Source: Mycoplasmopsis caviae
GTDB taxonomy: Bacteria > Bacillota_I > Bacilli_A > Mycoplasmatales > Metamycoplasmataceae
Reading direction: 5' to 3'
Length of the DNA stretch: 64,000 nucleotides
NCBI RefSeq assembly: GCF_024498215.1
Contig: NZ_CP101806.1
Coordinates: forward strand, 1,091,015 to 1,155,014
Below are positions 18,047 to 30,699 of the stretch, piece by piece. A program made the translations under genes and the position numbers. The notes beneath the pieces were generated by a model. It saw only the letters and a list, made by a program, of their open reading frames with translations. It was not told the DNA's origin and did no database searches. Numbering within the stretch: the stretch's first letter is position 1; every line of letters starts with the position of its first letter.

Positions 18047-19369
18047 ATGAAACTAAAAGTATTGGGTAACTTTGAATTAGCACAAGCTGAATTAAAATCA
18101 AATAAAAACAACGCTGTCTCTTATGTATATGATAAAGCATTTAAAGATGGCAATGGCTTATTAAACAATGCAACTTTTACAATTAAAGAAGTTTTTGCAA
18201 CTAAGGATGCAAAAACTACTGCTTCAAGCAAAATTTTAGAAAACTTTGAGCCAAATTATAATGCTACCTGTGTTCAAAAGTTAATTGATGCAGGTGCAAT
18301 AAGAGTTGCAAAAGTTTACTGTGATGAATTAGCTCTTGGCGGAAGTGGAACATTTAGTGCCTTTGGTCTAATTAGAAATCCACTAGATAAAGAAAGATTG
18401 AGCGGCGGTTCATCATCTGGTTCAATAGCCACATTAACTAATAATATATCTTTTGCCCTCGCTTCTGATACTGGCGACAGTGTTAGACTGCCTGCTAGTT
18501 TTGAAGGCAAAGTTGGTTTTAAACCAAGCTATGGGGCAATTAGTCGTTATGGTATGTTTGCTTATGCATCAAGCCTGGACACTGTCAGCTACTTTGCTCA
18601 CAACGTTAATGATATTGCTCTAATTTCGCAAGTTCTTTATGGTGTTGATAATAAAGATTTTACTTCACGTGAAGTAAAAATTGATAATATTAAGCCAACT
18701 AAACCTAAGAAAATAGGAATCCTAGATGTCAAGGAAAATTTAAGTTCTTTTGTTTCTAATAACTTTGATCAATTAATTAATAAACTTCAAAAAAACAGTG
18801 ATCTCAAAGTTGAAATTATTAAACCTAATGTCGACTTACTTAATTCAATTAAAGCTATATATGACATTATTTCATACTCAGAAGCAAGTTCAAATCTTGC
18901 CAATTTAAATGGTATTGCTTTTGGTTCAAGAAAAGATGGCAAAAATTGAGAAGAAATTATGACTGCTACTCGTAGTCAAGGTTTTGGTAAAATGGTGCAA
19001 AGAAGACTAACTTTAGGTAGTTTTTTCCTACATTCAGAAAACCAGAATGAACTATTTTTAAAAGCACAAAAAGGGCGCAGACTTTTTAAAGAATACTGAG
19101 ATAATTTGCATAAAGAATATGACATTATTATTTATCCTGCCTATGCAGATGTTGCGCCATATATTGAAAAAGCTAACAAAAACTACAAATATATGGGGTA
19201 CATTTTAACAGGTTCAAACCTTGCTGGTAATCCATCAATTACAATTCCTTGAATTAAGAAAAATCAACTGCCAATAAATTTAGCAATTGATTCAGCAATC
19301 TATCAAGATCAAAAGCTTTTAAGTTGTGCATTGTGACTTGAAGAATTTTTAGGAGGTGAAAATGAGTAA
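18047..19369 (+). CDS. gatA: Glutamyl-tRNA(Gln) amidotransferase subunit A
   Basis: 440 residues with several TGA Trp codons; somewhat short for GatA (about 480), as is usual in mycoplasmas. The amidase triad is visible: Lys47 in TIKEVF, the Ser-rich SGGSSSGS at 119-126 (cis-Ser), and the nucleophile Ser145 in DTGDSVRLPAS. The usual DTGGS is DTGDS here, a departure next to the nucleophile. It hydrolyses glutamine to supply ammonia to GatB. It overlaps gatB by 8 nt, with AGGAGG in its 3' end serving gatB. Confidence 0.95.
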
Positions 19370-20783
19370 TTTTGAAGTCATTATTGGTATCGAGATTCAT
19401 TTGGAATTAAATACTAAGACAAAAATGTTTTCGCCTGCTAAAATTGACTTTAATGCAGAGCCAAATACAACCATAAATCAAATTGATTTAGGTTATCCAG
19501 GAACACTGCCATTAGTAAATAAGGCTGCTGTTTTAAGTGGAATTAAGTTAGCTAAGGCACTAAATATGACTATTGATGATGAGCTGCACTTTGATCGTAA
19601 GAATTATTTTTACCCAGACTTACCTAAGGGCTATCAAATTACACAGTTTTTTAGGCCAATTGGTTCAAATGGCTATTTAACAATTAATACTGATAAAGGA
19701 CCTAAAAAAATTCTTATTGAAAGAATTCACCTTGAAGAAGATACTGCAAGACAACACCACGATGACGAGGGAACTAAGTTAGATTATAATCGTGCTGGTG
19801 TGCCATTAATTGAAATAGTAACTTACCCAGTTTTAAGAAGTGCAGATGAGGCTGTTGCCTATGTCGACTTAATTCGTAAGACTGCTTTGAGTTTGAACAT
19901 TAGTGATGCAAAAATGGAACAAGGTAGCCTGCGTGCTGATGTTAATATTTCACTTAGACCATTTGGATATAAAGGATATGGTACAAAGGTTGAGATTAAA
20001 AATATGAACTCATTTAGAGCAATTAAGAATGCTATTGAGTTTGAAATTGAATTCCAAAAGAAACAAATTTTGACCAATAAACCTATTTTACAGCAAACTA
20101 AGCGTTATGATGAAGCGACTCAAAGCACAGTTGTAATGCGTACAAAAACAGGCGAAGTTGATTATAAATACTTTCCAGAACCAAATATTCCATTCATTAA
20201 ATTGAGCAAAGAGTTAATTGATTCTGTTAAGTTAGATGAACTTCCTTGAGAAAGGGAAGCAAGATATAGAAGCGAAAATATTAACAATATTTATATAAAT
20301 AGTCTTGTAAATGATCTTGAATTAGCAAAATATTTTGACTCAATTAAATACGCTGATAGAGATAAATTATCTAAGTTATTTTTTGCTGAAATTGTTTCAC
20401 TTGCTAATAGCAAAAATGTTCATCCCTTAAAGTTAAATATTAAAAATTCATACCTTCTAAAAGGTATTGAATTAATGGATCAAGACATTATTTCAGGTCG
20501 TTCATTTAAGAAACTTGTTCCTTTATTAGTTGATTTTGAAGGTGACTTTGATAAACTGGTTACTGATAATAATTTAAAACAAATTAGTGATGAAGTTACT
20601 ATTACAAAGTGGGTTAATGACATAATTTTGCAAAATGAAGGTGTTATTAATGAATTTCCAAGTAGGCAAGAAAGAGTGCTTAAATTTATTTTGGGTGCAT
20701 TAATGAAAGTTTCAGGGGGTCAAATTAGTCCAATTAAAGCCAATGAAATTTCTCTTAAAATTCTTAATGCTAAATTCAAATAA
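19362..20783 (+). CDS. gatB: Glutamyl-tRNA(Gln) amidotransferase subunit B
   Basis: 473 residues with TGA as Trp. GIEIHLELNTKTKMFS at the N-terminus, LHFDRKNYFYPDLPKGYQITQ, and DVNISLRPFGYKGYGTKVEIKNMNS identify the GatB kinase-like domain. The C-terminal tail (about 330-473) is the YqeY-like helical tRNA-binding region. It phosphorylates Glu-tRNA(Gln) and transfers the amide. Start ATG 19362 is preferred over GTG 19356 because AGGAGG (19351-19356) sits 5 nt before it. Last gene of the rlu-gatCAB run. Confidence 0.96.
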
Positions 20784-20790
20784 TAGTTTA

Positions 20791-20822
20791 AAACAAAGTG
20801 ATGAATTGTCACTTTGTTTTTT
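20791..20822 (+). terminator. Terminator after gatB
   Basis: ACAAAGTGA pairs with TCACTTTGT, followed by seven T. Confidence 0.88.
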
Positions 20823-20906
20823 TAAAATATTTATCCTGGTTTACTCAATCCACTATTATGCCTATCAAACAGCGGCTTTGGTAAAATGTGAGTATATAAA
20901 TTTTAA

Positions 20907-20930
20907 TAAAAAATGAAGCGTTTGCTTCAT
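20907..20930 (-). terminator. Terminator of rpmG
   Basis: On the minus strand ATGAAGC and GCTTCAT pair and are followed by a T run (AAAAAA on plus). Confidence 0.75.
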
Positions 20931-20935
20931 TATTA

Positions 20936-21088
20936 TTATTTCTTTTCTTTGTGGTCTTGGTGTTTTTTACATTTTGAACAATATTTACTTAATTCAACTT
21001 TTTCTGGTGTGTTTTTCTTGTTCTTTTTACTAATGTAATTTTCCATTTTGCATGTTCCACAAACTAGTGTAAAACCATCTCTTGGCAT
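20936..21088 (-). CDS. rpmG: Ribosomal protein bL33
   Basis: 50 residues, too short for many ORF cut-offs. [23 protein letters not shown] and, near the end, YCSKCKKH give two CxxC pairs: the zinc-binding (C+) form of L33. GGAGGG lies 6 nt before ATG 21088. It is a component of the 50S subunit. It stands alone on the minus strand, converging with gatB. Confidence 0.93.
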   Translation of the reverse strand: MPRDGFTLVCGTCKMENYISKKNKKNTPEKVELSKYCSKCKKHQDHKEKK

Positions 21089-21167
21089 TTTAACCCTCCT
21101 AAAAAGTTCAAAATTCTTTTATTATTATATAAAGAAAAGCAATTTTTAAAAATATTTATTTTACAAA

Positions 21168-22817
21168 TTAGTAGACCTTAATATAATCAAGCCCTTTTGC
21201 ATTACGTATTGAAGCAATTTCTTTTACGGTATTACTAAAATCTCTTGCAGTGTCTCGTGTGTTCTTAATTTGATTTCAAGTTAGCATATAATATTTAAAT
21301 CTATGGGGCATCATTCTCTTCCCTTGAAAATTTTTGTCCATTGAAGCATCCATTGATGGATCATTTCATGTTGGGTCAAAGTAATATTCCTTGCCATTTA
21401 TTCTAACCATATTTCAAGCATGACCTTCTTGGCCAGAAGTAGTTGCTGCTGGTCCACCGATGTATCAAACCGGAATATTCATTAAGGTCAGGAATCTAGA
21501 AAATGTTCTAGCATAGCCTTCGCAAACAATTCTTCTTTTTTGAGCAGTAAAATAAGAATAAGGACTACGGCATTGTGATCTTAATGGTTCTTTATCTGAA
21601 TTTTTTAATTCTCAATTTATCAAATACTCATTGTTTTCAACTACTCAATTGTGAATAGCTCTAACCTTTTGCTCAATTGTCATATTTTTTGAAATAATCT
21701 TGTAAATAACTGCTGTCATTAAGGAATTAAGTTCAACTTCTTCCCTAGCACTATCTGTTCTATAACGAATACTATCAGGTTTGATCAATATTTTATTATT
21801 TGTATATGAAAGTGTTGTGTCCGCAACATCATTGAAATAATTGCTTCCGCCTGTTATGTCATATCAGGTTGAATAAAAATCAGCAAATAGTTTATCTTGT
21901 GAACGACTTGAGTTGTGTCTAGTCAGTTGTAATTGAGTTGTTATTTTTCCTTTAAATAACAAGTCTTTTCGAATTTGCAATACTTGTTCTTTACTTAATG
22001 TGTCAACTGCTTTAGCAGTTTTGAGAAAATCTAAATTGTTTAAATCAACCTCATAAGCGTCCTTAAGATCAAAAGACAAGTCAAGGTCTTTTTTGTAATA
22101 ATTTATTGATTTTTCAATGTTATCTAAAATGTTTGTAAAAAATCTAATATTTCCTTGGATTGTGTAAGGGTTGTCTTCGTAATTTTCTAAGATATATCTA
22201 ATTGTTGGATAAGGAGTGCCATTAATATTTGCTGTTAGACCTGTGTTAAGTTGATTAAAACCAATAGTAACAAAATTTTCATAAGCATCTAGATATGTTT
22301 TATATCTGCCCTCATGTAATCCAAAAGCATTATAAATTTTTTCATTAAGTTCAATTAATTCATCCCTGAGTTTCAAGGCTTTATTAACTAATGCATTAAG
22401 TTGTGTATTTCTTGTATGTTCAACACTATCAATATCACCAACAAAATTCATAACCTTTGACAGTGATAATGCTTTCTTATTTTCATTCAATTGCATTTCT
22501 GCAATAGAGTCAGCTTTTAATCCATACTTATAAATACGATTATCTATTTCTTCAACTTTTGGAACTGGTTTTGGTTGAGGCTGTGGTTTAGGTTTTGGTT
22601 GAGGTTTAGCAACAACCTTATTATCTTCGGTAGATCCTGTTTGGTTTTTATTTGGCTTTTTAGTTGGTTTAATGTCTGGTTTATTTATATCTTCATTCGG
22701 TTCTTGTTCTTCATTTTTCTTCTCTTTAGGAAAGATACATGAAGTAGCAAAAAATGGTAATGAAACCGTTGCAGATAGTAAACTGAATAAACTAAAAATG
22801 TTTTTTGTTTTTCTCAT
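21168..22817 (-). CDS. Lipoprotein with a transglutaminase-like domain
   Basis: 549 residues with TGA as Trp. The signal peptide ends ATSC (Cys27). Residues about 30-90 are a Lys/Pro/Asn-rich linker with a PKPKPQPQPKP run. A helical region follows to about 340. The C-terminal domain shows a transglutaminase-like triad: Cys432 in CEGYARTF, His466 in GHAWNMV and Asp481 in YYFDPTW. Such domains usually act as proteases or amidases on the cell surface; the substrate is unknown. It lies downstream of ppa and the larger transglutaminase-like lipoprotein, all on the minus strand. Confidence 0.88.
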
Positions 22818-22851
22818 TTTAACCCTTTTTTATTCTAATATTTTTCGAACA

Positions 22852-22877
22852 AAAACACCTGTTTTATAGGTGTTTTT
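22852..22877 (-). terminator. Hairpin with CTATAAAACAG-type loop, after ppa
   Basis: The arms CAAAAACACC and GGTGTTTTTG pair perfectly (minus strand, downstream of ppa), with the 11-mer at 22859-22869 as apex. The T-rich 3' arm makes it terminator-like. Confidence 0.75.
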
Positions 22878-22882
22878 GAAAA

Positions 22883-23437
22883 TTAAGCTTCGTATTTTTC
22901 TGGATGCTCTTTCATCATTTTTTTAATGAATTCTTTTTTAGGCAACTTACCATATTTATCCATTAATTCTTGACATTCTTTAAGTTCAGCCAAAGCTCAT
23001 TTTTCACCTTCAAAACCTTGAACTTTTGTTGCACCTTTTTTCTTTCAATTTTTGTAATTACTAAAGAATGTTTCAATGTGCATTAAAAATGGTTCTGGTA
23101 AGTCTTCTATCTTCTTAATTTCATCCAAACGATAATCATCTGCATGCACTGCAATTAATTTTGTATCAGTTTCACCCGAATCAATCATTTTCATTGCACC
23201 AATAATTCTTGCATTAAGTACAACACCTGGTGTAAATGTTTCAGGAGAATAAAGTAACACATCTAACTCATCTCCATCTCAATCAAGAGCAGTAGGTATA
23301 AAACCATAATTACATGGGTAGACAAAATCTCCTCTCAAAATACGGTCTACATGAATATTACCATCAGCACGATCAAATTCATATTTTATGTTTGAATTCT
23401 TTGGAATTTCAATTTTAATTTCAATAATATTACTCAT
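22883..23437 (-). CDS. ppa: Inorganic pyrophosphatase (family I)
   Basis: 184 residues with TGA as Trp. [19 protein letters not shown] and [25 protein letters not shown] contain the conserved Glu/Lys/Tyr and the DGDxLD metal-binding signature. It hydrolyses pyrophosphate to drive biosynthetic reactions in the cytosol. Start ATG 23437 (MSNIIEIK) is chosen over an upstream in-frame codon at 23482 because a TATAAT lies 6 nt before it and the family starts here. Confidence 0.95.
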
Positions 23438-23443
23438 ATTATT

Positions 23444-23449
23444 ATTATA
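23444..23449 (-). promoter_or_regulatory. -10 box of ppa, leaderless arrangement
   Basis: TATAAT on the minus strand, 6 nt before ATG; no Shine-Dalgarno. Confidence 0.55.
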
Positions 23450-23573
23450 TGTTATATGTGAAAAAGCGGTAGAAAATAGCACTGTAAATTTCCAAATTTA
23501 ACAATTTATAAATAAAGAAAAACAAATTAATTTAAATTGTGGTAACACAAAATTGACCAATTAAAAATTTACT

Positions 23574-23602
23574 AATATAACTGTTTTATAGGTATATTAG
23601 TA
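23574..23602 (-). repeat. Hairpin with the CTATAAAACAG motif between two lipoprotein-region genes
   Basis: CTAATATA and TATATTAG pair around the exact 11-mer at 23581-23591. It lies between the end of the 23676 gene and ppa, sense for both. Confidence 0.75.
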
Positions 23603-23675
23603 AATTTTTTTGACTAAAAGTGTCAAACATATAAGTCATTGTGCAGTTTTACTGTTTTTCATTTTTAATCTTTTA

Positions 23676-26600
23676 TTAACTAGAGAAATATTTGCCAGGA
23701 GTGAAATTAATGGAATCTTGCTCAGAAATACTTAAATATTCATTTGAGTTAAATTTGTAAATCTCGTTATCTTCTTCAACTTCGAATTCATAAAAATATT
23801 TGCCTGGTTCTTTATTTTGAGACTTAACATTATCATGTAATTTTGTTAAATTATTTATATCGATATCTTTTTCATTTATAAGTTTTTTGTTGCCATTATA
23901 ATAATGGTAAAATTTTGCTTTTATTGATTTAATTTTACTCTTATCACCAGAAAAAGATAATTCTGTTTCTAGAATAAAATCATCATCGTAAAATTGGCTC
24001 TTTGAAAAAGTTGTAGAAATATTAGAATGTAATCCTAAATTAGATTTTGTATGTGAACTAAATTCTCATTTGGTTTTCCTAATATTTGAAACATTTGAAA
24101 ATATGTAATTTTGCTCCTCTGTTCCGAAATAACCTTTAATTCATAAAAATCCGTTGTGTTCAAATTGATTTAATTTGATACTTTTTAATTCTTTTAATGA
24201 AATGCCTTTAAAAACTAGTTTACTTGCATTGTTCATTTCGCTTTCATCGCTTGGTTTTGTTTCACTAAAAAATACATCATAGTAAAAATGCTTATTTAAT
24301 GTGTCATTAACTCAATATTTGTCTGTTAATTTAAAATTTAGACCTTGCAAATTACTATTAAAAACATTAATGTTACTTTGTAAATCATCAATCTTATAAA
24401 ATGTTAGCTTACCTCATTTATTTTTAACTGCTTCATTTAATTTTTTTAATAATAAATCAATCCTTGTTGAAAACTCACTATACAAATTATTATCATGGTA
24501 ATTAGTTGATAAATTTAATTTTTGACTTAATTCACTTTTTAATTCATCAAATTCTTTTCTCAAATTTAGTGGTAAATAAACTGATCTTGTAGACAAGTCT
24601 GAATACATATATGAACCAAATTGAAATCTTGCTAAAGCAAATTTACGCAATAATTCGTTATTTGTTTTTTCTTCCTCAATGTTTTTTAATTTGTCATCCA
24701 TAATTATTTTTTTAGTAACATCGGGATCAAATTTTGTATTTTCATCCAAATTAGAATTGTATCTATATAGGTTTATTTCTCCATTTTTAACATAGAAATC
24801 AATTTTTTTATTTGCTAAAACTAGCTCACTTGCTTCAGTTGAAACATCTTTTGTTAAAATACAGCAAGAACTATCATTTTTTGTTAAATCATAAACTTTT
24901 AATGTGTAGTCTGATTCTGTGCTTGTTGTTGCGTCTTTTTTATAATAAAAATGATAAAGCAAATTTTTCTCCTGGAAAATACGTGCACCTGCTGCATTTT
25001 CACTTAACACTATTTTATTTGATAATTCATCAGAAGATTCAAATGTTTGAATCTCATTCTTAATCAACTTCATTTTCGTGCTTTCTAACTGAAATCTAAA
25101 TAGGCCAATATGACTTTTACCATCTTTCATGTAATTTGAAATAGTATATCAATTATTCTTTCAGTAGAAAAATCTTGATGGGCCGTTTTCGTGTTTTGAA
25201 TGATACATTGTTATGCTTGAATCTTCAACATAATTTAGATTATTATTTGGTTTTTTTATTTGATAAAAAATGCTATTGCCATAAAAGTTTCTATCGCCAG
25301 CATAAGAAGGATCATTTAATTTGTCTCATGGTAAATGAATATTCAAAACATTTGTAACCTTCATCCCTTTAACAGGATTTGGGATTGATAATTCATAATT
25401 TGTTAGTAATTGATCAATTTTTCATCTCTCGCGACTTGTATAATCAAACTTACCTGAAGGTAAACTTGCACTTGGTGGTGTATCAAATTCGGTACAATCA
25501 GTAAAATATCACTTTGGTTTATCGTCTGTATCTTGTTTTACTTTTACTGCTACAACTTTATGAACAAGTTCATCAGTTGATATTGGAACTGCTTTAACAC
25601 CAACAAGGTTTAACAACAAGGCTAAAAAGGTAGCATAATGATGACATACTGCAATTTTAGTCTGAAGTGCTGTATATAGTGGTTGTTTTTCTTTGTGGAA
25701 GTCATAAGTAAAGCAATCAGTAACATATCTTACCAAAGTATAAATTTTATCAATATCGCTCATATCACTTTGTATTTGATTAATACCGTTTTTTATGAAT
25801 TCATACATTAGTTCTTTAATTTTTTTATTACTAATCATTTCATCATAGTCTCATTTTTCTCAAGATTTTTCCATTGAAAATAGTCTAAAAAATTTGTGAT
25901 TTTTTAAGTTATTGTTTATTTCTTTGTTAAAAATAGAACCATATCAATTTGCCTCATTTGGAAATGAAAAATCACTTACATTTGTGTGAATATAATTATA
26001 ATCTGCTCAATGATTAGAATATCAATTTAACATTGCTTCAGTCATATTTTTTGCATTAAAATATTGGCTTCTAAGGTTATATGAAGAAGTTTCATAATTT
26101 GAAACTAAATTGTTAAATAACTCTTCAAGTTCTTTTATTTCATCCTCATCTTTACCAATTTGTGATTTTCTAAAATATGAAGAGTTGATTGATCCCTCAA
26201 TACCATTAGGGTTTGAACCATAAAAAACTGAATTGTGATTTTCGCTTGACAATTCATAATTATTTCATCTTATGTTTTGTTCACTTGAAGACCAGCCATT
26301 CCCTGTTTTATATTCACCAGGAAGAGTCGACTTTGAACCTTTATAATTTTTTTCTATATATTCCTTGTATTCAACTAATTTTGAACTTTTAGCTTCTAAA
26401 TTCAAAATTTCAGTTTTTGTATCTGAAACAATATTGTCTTTTGTATTTTTGATTCAATACATAATTTCAATTGAATCACTTGTTTTTAACCTAACATCTA
26501 TAATTTCACCACTAATATTAGCCGGCAAGCCCGAAAGGGTTATAAAACCGTTATTTTTTCAATTTTCAACAATATTTTTTGCATATTCATTTTTATTTAA

Positions 26601-27275
26601 TAAAACAGCTTTAACACCTATTAAAACATCATTTGTTTTTTGTTTTTCGCTTTGCTTATTATCAATTTCTTCCTTAATTGTAAAATCAAATTCTTTTGAA
26701 ATTTTCTTATTTGGATTACTTAAAAATCTAAATGAAATAGAAGCCTTGACACTGTTTTTAGTAAAAATAAAATTGTCAAAATTTAAGAAATAGATTAACT
26801 CATCATAATGTGAAACATTAAATGCTTCCTTTTGCAATTTTTCAATGTTGCTTTTTGTAAAATCTGGTGATTTTAATGAAACCCGAATTGAATTTATGAC
26901 TTCTTCTAAACTGGCTAGATTCTTAAAGCCAACAAAATTTCTCTTTTGTTCTTCGCTTATTAGAGACGTTTTCTTATCTTTAACATTAAATTTAATTGTC
27001 AAATTATTTTTAAAACCATCTTTTACTAATTTAAAATTAGTTATTTCAAAATTAGAACTATTGAAATCTAAAATTTCAAAATCTTTTATGCCTTTAATAT
27101 CAGTTAACATCTTATTTTTTATGTCAGGTATATTAAATTTAACATTCAGAGCATATTTGTTAATATCAAAAGTGTCGCCTTTTGTTTTTCAATTACAACT
27201 TGCGATGAAAACAAAAGAAGTTGATAGTGGTGCAATTAATAAATTACTTAAAAACAATTTAGTTTTCTTCTTCAT
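23676..27275 (-). CDS. Large lipoprotein with a transglutaminase-like core
   Basis: 1199 residues with many TGA Trp codons. The signal peptide MKKKTKLFLSNLL... ends FIASC (Cys25). The N-terminal 300 residues contain repeated NFKLVKDGFKN/NLTIKFNVKDKK-like strands. A transglutaminase-like core lies at about 500-600: Cys544 in AVCHHYATF, His572 in LVHKVVAV and Asp593 in WYFTDCTEF. The rest is a long C-terminal region (600-1199) with no family I recognise. A surface protease or cross-linking role is inferred from the fold only. It is first in a minus-strand series with ppa and the 21168 lipoprotein. Confidence 0.88.
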
Positions 27276-27426
27276 GATTAGGAACCCGCTTGTAAAATTT
27301 TTATTACTTAATATTTAAATTATATTTCATTTTCTAAGGTAATTAAGACATAAGCACTTATGCAAGTTAAATGGAAAATGGGTATTTTTGCGCTCTGAAC
27401 ATATGTATACAACATAATTAAAAATC

Positions 27427-27455
27427 AAAGTGTTGCAAGAACACTTTGAATATCT
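27427..27455 (-). terminator. Terminator of the 27464 gene
   Basis: CAAAGTGTT and AACACTTTG pair across five bases. On the minus strand this is followed by a T-rich stretch. Confidence 0.7.
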
Positions 27456-27463
27456 CTATAACT

Positions 27464-27805
27464 CTATAATGTTGTAATTGTTTTGCGAACAATCATTGTT
27501 ACTCCAACAACTACTAGTAAAATACCAAAAAATATAGGAGCAAATAATTTAATTCTCTCTCAGGCAGGCAAATACATACCTGTTGCCTCATAGTTTGTTA
27601 CTTTTGATTTTGGGTTATTTTTCTTATATTCTTCCATTTGTTTTTCTTTATAAAATTGTGCTTTTTCTTTTGCACTAGGGTAAAAGAAAAAGCTTGTAAT
27701 TCCAATAAGAATAAATAAAATACCAAAAATAAATAAAACTAAATAAGGTGCATTTAATTGGTGTGTTCCTACATAATAAAATGGATTATTTGAGTGTGAA
27801 TTCAT
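27464..27805 (-). CDS. Small membrane protein, two transmembrane segments
   Basis: 113 residues with one TGA Trp (W at about 82). Hydrophobic segments lie at about 19-42 (APYLVLFIFGILFILIGITS) and 88-107 (LFAPIFFGILLVVVGVTMIV), joined by a Lys/Glu-rich loop. No family recognised. It is divergent from the HAD phosphatase gene. GGAGCACAAA before ATG provides a fair ribosome site. Confidence 0.75.
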
Positions 27806-27937
27806 ATTATTTTGTGCTCCTTTTATAACTTTATTAAGTATAGCAAAATTGCTAATTTTGTTATTAAATTAGTTTGAGCACAAATTCAAATATAATAGCA
27901 AAAAAGCATAATGTTATCTTAATAAAATAAACTTTAA

Positions 27938-27943
27938 TATAAT
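27938..27943 (+). promoter_or_regulatory. -10 box of the HAD phosphatase gene
   Basis: TATAAT with 10 nt to ATG 27954 and no clear Shine-Dalgarno; a very short or absent leader. Confidence 0.45.
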
Positions 27944-27953
27944 TTAAATTACT

Positions 27954-28790
27954 ATGAATAGAGAAATGAAAAAACCTAAAATAATCTTTATCGATCTTGA
28001 TGGAACAACAATAGATAAGAAAACTAAATTTAAAAAAGACATTAGTCAAATTAATCAAGAAGGAATTAGGAAACTTAAAGAAAAATATGACCTTGACATT
28101 ATTGTTTCAACGGGCCGCGGGGTTCTTGAAGCAACCAAAACATTGGCATCAAAGTGTGGAAACAATCAAAGCTTTGTGGCTTGGAATGGTGCTAAGGTTA
28201 TTAAAAACAATGAAGAAATTTTTTCAGTTTCAATTGAGCCACAAATAGTGGAAGAAATTTTTAAATTGGCAAAAAAGTGAAAAATGTCAATTATTGTTAA
28301 CTCTGACTTTAGGGGAGGGTTATATTCAAATTCACCACTTTTAAAGTTGGCAGCATATTTTAAAAAAGGCAAGTGTTTTAAACTAAGTGAATGAACCAAC
28401 GAATCAGAAGTTTATAAATTATTATTTGTAAACTTCTGCAAAAAGAAGATTCACTTATTTGCAAAAGAATTGGAAAAATTATGACCTAGTGATCTTAATG
28501 TTTCAATTTCTGGCTTTAAGAATGAATTTTTAGAAGTAACATCGTCGTTTGCATCAAAAGGAACATCAAATAAATATTTAGCAAAAAGTTTTGGTGTCGA
28601 GCCAAGTGAGTGCTGACATGTCGGAGATTCACAAAACGACTCAAGCACAATTAAGCATATGGGTTATGTTATTGCTATGAAAAATTCGGTACCTGAATTT
28701 AAGCAAAAAGCAGATTTTGTCAGTCCTTTTTCTAACAAAAATGGTGGCTTATTTAAAACATTAGAAAGTTTGCTATCAAAATTTGATTAA
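27954..28790 (+). CDS. Cof-type HAD-IIB phosphatase
   Basis: 278 residues with TGA as Trp. Motif I is DLDGTT with Asp14 and Asp16, motif II STGR near 54, and the C-terminal GDSQNDSSTIKHMGYVIAMKNS is the Mg-binding motif IV of Cof-like phosphatases. The family dephosphorylates sugar phosphates or flavin mononucleotide; the substrate is not determined. ATG 27966 (MKKPKI) is a possible alternative start. The ABC permease gene follows after 28 nt. Confidence 0.92.
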
Positions 28791-28818
28791 TAAAATTATT
28801 TAGTAGAAGAGAAACAAA

Positions 28819-30699
28819 ATGAGAGCATTTTTTAATTTACAATTAAAGATTTATTTTAGACACGCATCAAGTTATGTTGTGCCTTTGGTTTTTGGTTTGT
28901 TTTTTATACTTATTAATGGAATTCTTAAAATAAGTTCGCCATCAGCAGAGATTTTTGAAAAATTACTTTATTCAATTAATTATCTTAATAATATCAACCA
29001 TTTTTCGATTTTTATGATATTTATAGTTGCTACTTTTGTTTGCCAAACTGTTTTTTACAAGTACAAAAACGAAGGTGTTGATTATATTTTATATTCAAAG
29101 CCAATAAGTAGAACTCAAATTTATTTTGCTAATGTTTTGGTTTGTTTAATTGGACTTTTGTTTTCTGTAGCAATTATCGAATTGGGCTATTTTATAAGTA
29201 GATTCATTTATCCTGTCATTAATGTTAGTGAAATTTTTCAAGCTTCAGCTTCGCATTTATTAGCCATAAGTTTAAGTGCATTTTTTGCCCTTGGTATTGC
29301 AAGTTTAATTCACTCAAGTGTGGGTATAAGAATTTTTCAAATACTAATTGGTGCTATTCCTTTTTTAATAACAACTATTTTTGGTGTTGTCAAGTTTGCT
29401 TGATCAACTGACAACATTAGAACCGTTACTCGATCAACAAACAATGTTATTGCAATGTTACCAGCTAAGGAAAAAAGCAACACTAAATTTATTAATAAAT
29501 TAAAGAATAAAATAAATAAAAATGAACCTATATTAATGAGTAGATACAATGATGATTTAAGAAATGTGCTTCTTAATATTAGCAATGAATCAGAGGATTT
29601 AACATCACATATAAACGACACTCATAAATCAATTTACAATTACCTGTTTTGATTAAATATTGAAAATTATTTCTCAAAACAGGCTGGTGCTTTTGACCAC
29701 CGTATTAATGCCTTAAATAAAAAAATAAATTATTATTCAATTAATCCACTTAAAAATGATGGCACTCTGGACTATGAATTATTCAAGAAATATGGTTACA
29801 ATTTAGAAAACAATATAACTTTTAACATTTGAAATGTCGAATACACAAATGATACTAAAAGTACTATAAAACAGGTTAATTCAAAAAATGTGTTTGGTGT
29901 TTCATATGATGCTATTTCGCTTCAAAATAAGTTAAATAGCAATCTGCAAAGCAAGAGTTTTTTATATTCAGCAATTTACAAAACATATAAAGAGGAAAAA
30001 ATAGAGCCAATTCTTGATAAATTAAAATTGTTTGAGAATTTGTTCATAGATACCTTATATAAAAAAGTTGAAAATATTGATTTTTCAGTTCTGCCTTATA
30101 CAATTAATTACGAAGGAAAAAAGGTACTTGTTTTATCAAAACTTGTTAAGGAACTTTTAATAATCAAGAATCATTTAGAAAAAAATAACAATGATTTATC
30201 GACATTGCCAACCAATATTTTGAATAATTGGTCGCCTTTTCTAAATCAATTTAACAAGCAAAAGATCGATGAATTGAGCGGTTTCTTTAATAATAGTGCA
30301 ACTCTCTTAACAAAAAAACCTTCAAAGCCAAAGGCTAATGCTAACATAAGTGAAAAGATTAAATATCAAAAAGAGAGTAAGGAATACCATAAGAAACTTG
30401 AAGAAAATAAAGATCTAATTAAGAAAGCAGGCTACTTACTTGCTCTTCTATATGGTATTAATAAGGAAGAATTTGTTATAAGTTATCAAACTTCTAATGA
30501 TAATCTAGATGAATTAAATGCACTTGAAGAAATTAGTAAAATTGAACTAATTAAATTAACTCCTCTTGATAGAGATTTAATCGTGGTGACTAGAAAAGAA
30601 CATATGTCCCTTGCTTCAACAATTGTAATATCAATATTAGCATCAAGCACAATGATAGCCGGTGGATGAGCAATATTTATTAGAAGGAACTTTAAATAA
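28819..30699 (+). CDS. ABC transporter permease with large extracytoplasmic insert
   Basis: 626 residues with TGA as Trp. Six hydrophobic segments lie in the first 195 residues in ABC-2-like arrangement (start MRAFFNLQLKIYFRHASSY). A long hydrophilic, helix-rich region follows from about 200 to 595, and a final membrane segment at about 597-617 (ASTIVISILASSTMIAGGW). The overlap with the ATPase start (TAATG) shows the two form one exporter. Cargo unknown. CTATAAAACAG lies at 29864-29874 in the hydrophilic part. Confidence 0.85.
29864..29874 (+). repeat. CTATAAAACAG motif inside the ABC permease gene
   Basis: Sense orientation but in a different codon phase (ACT ATA AAA CAG, TIKQ), so the repetition is not explained by a YKT peptide alone. 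Confidence 0.8.
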
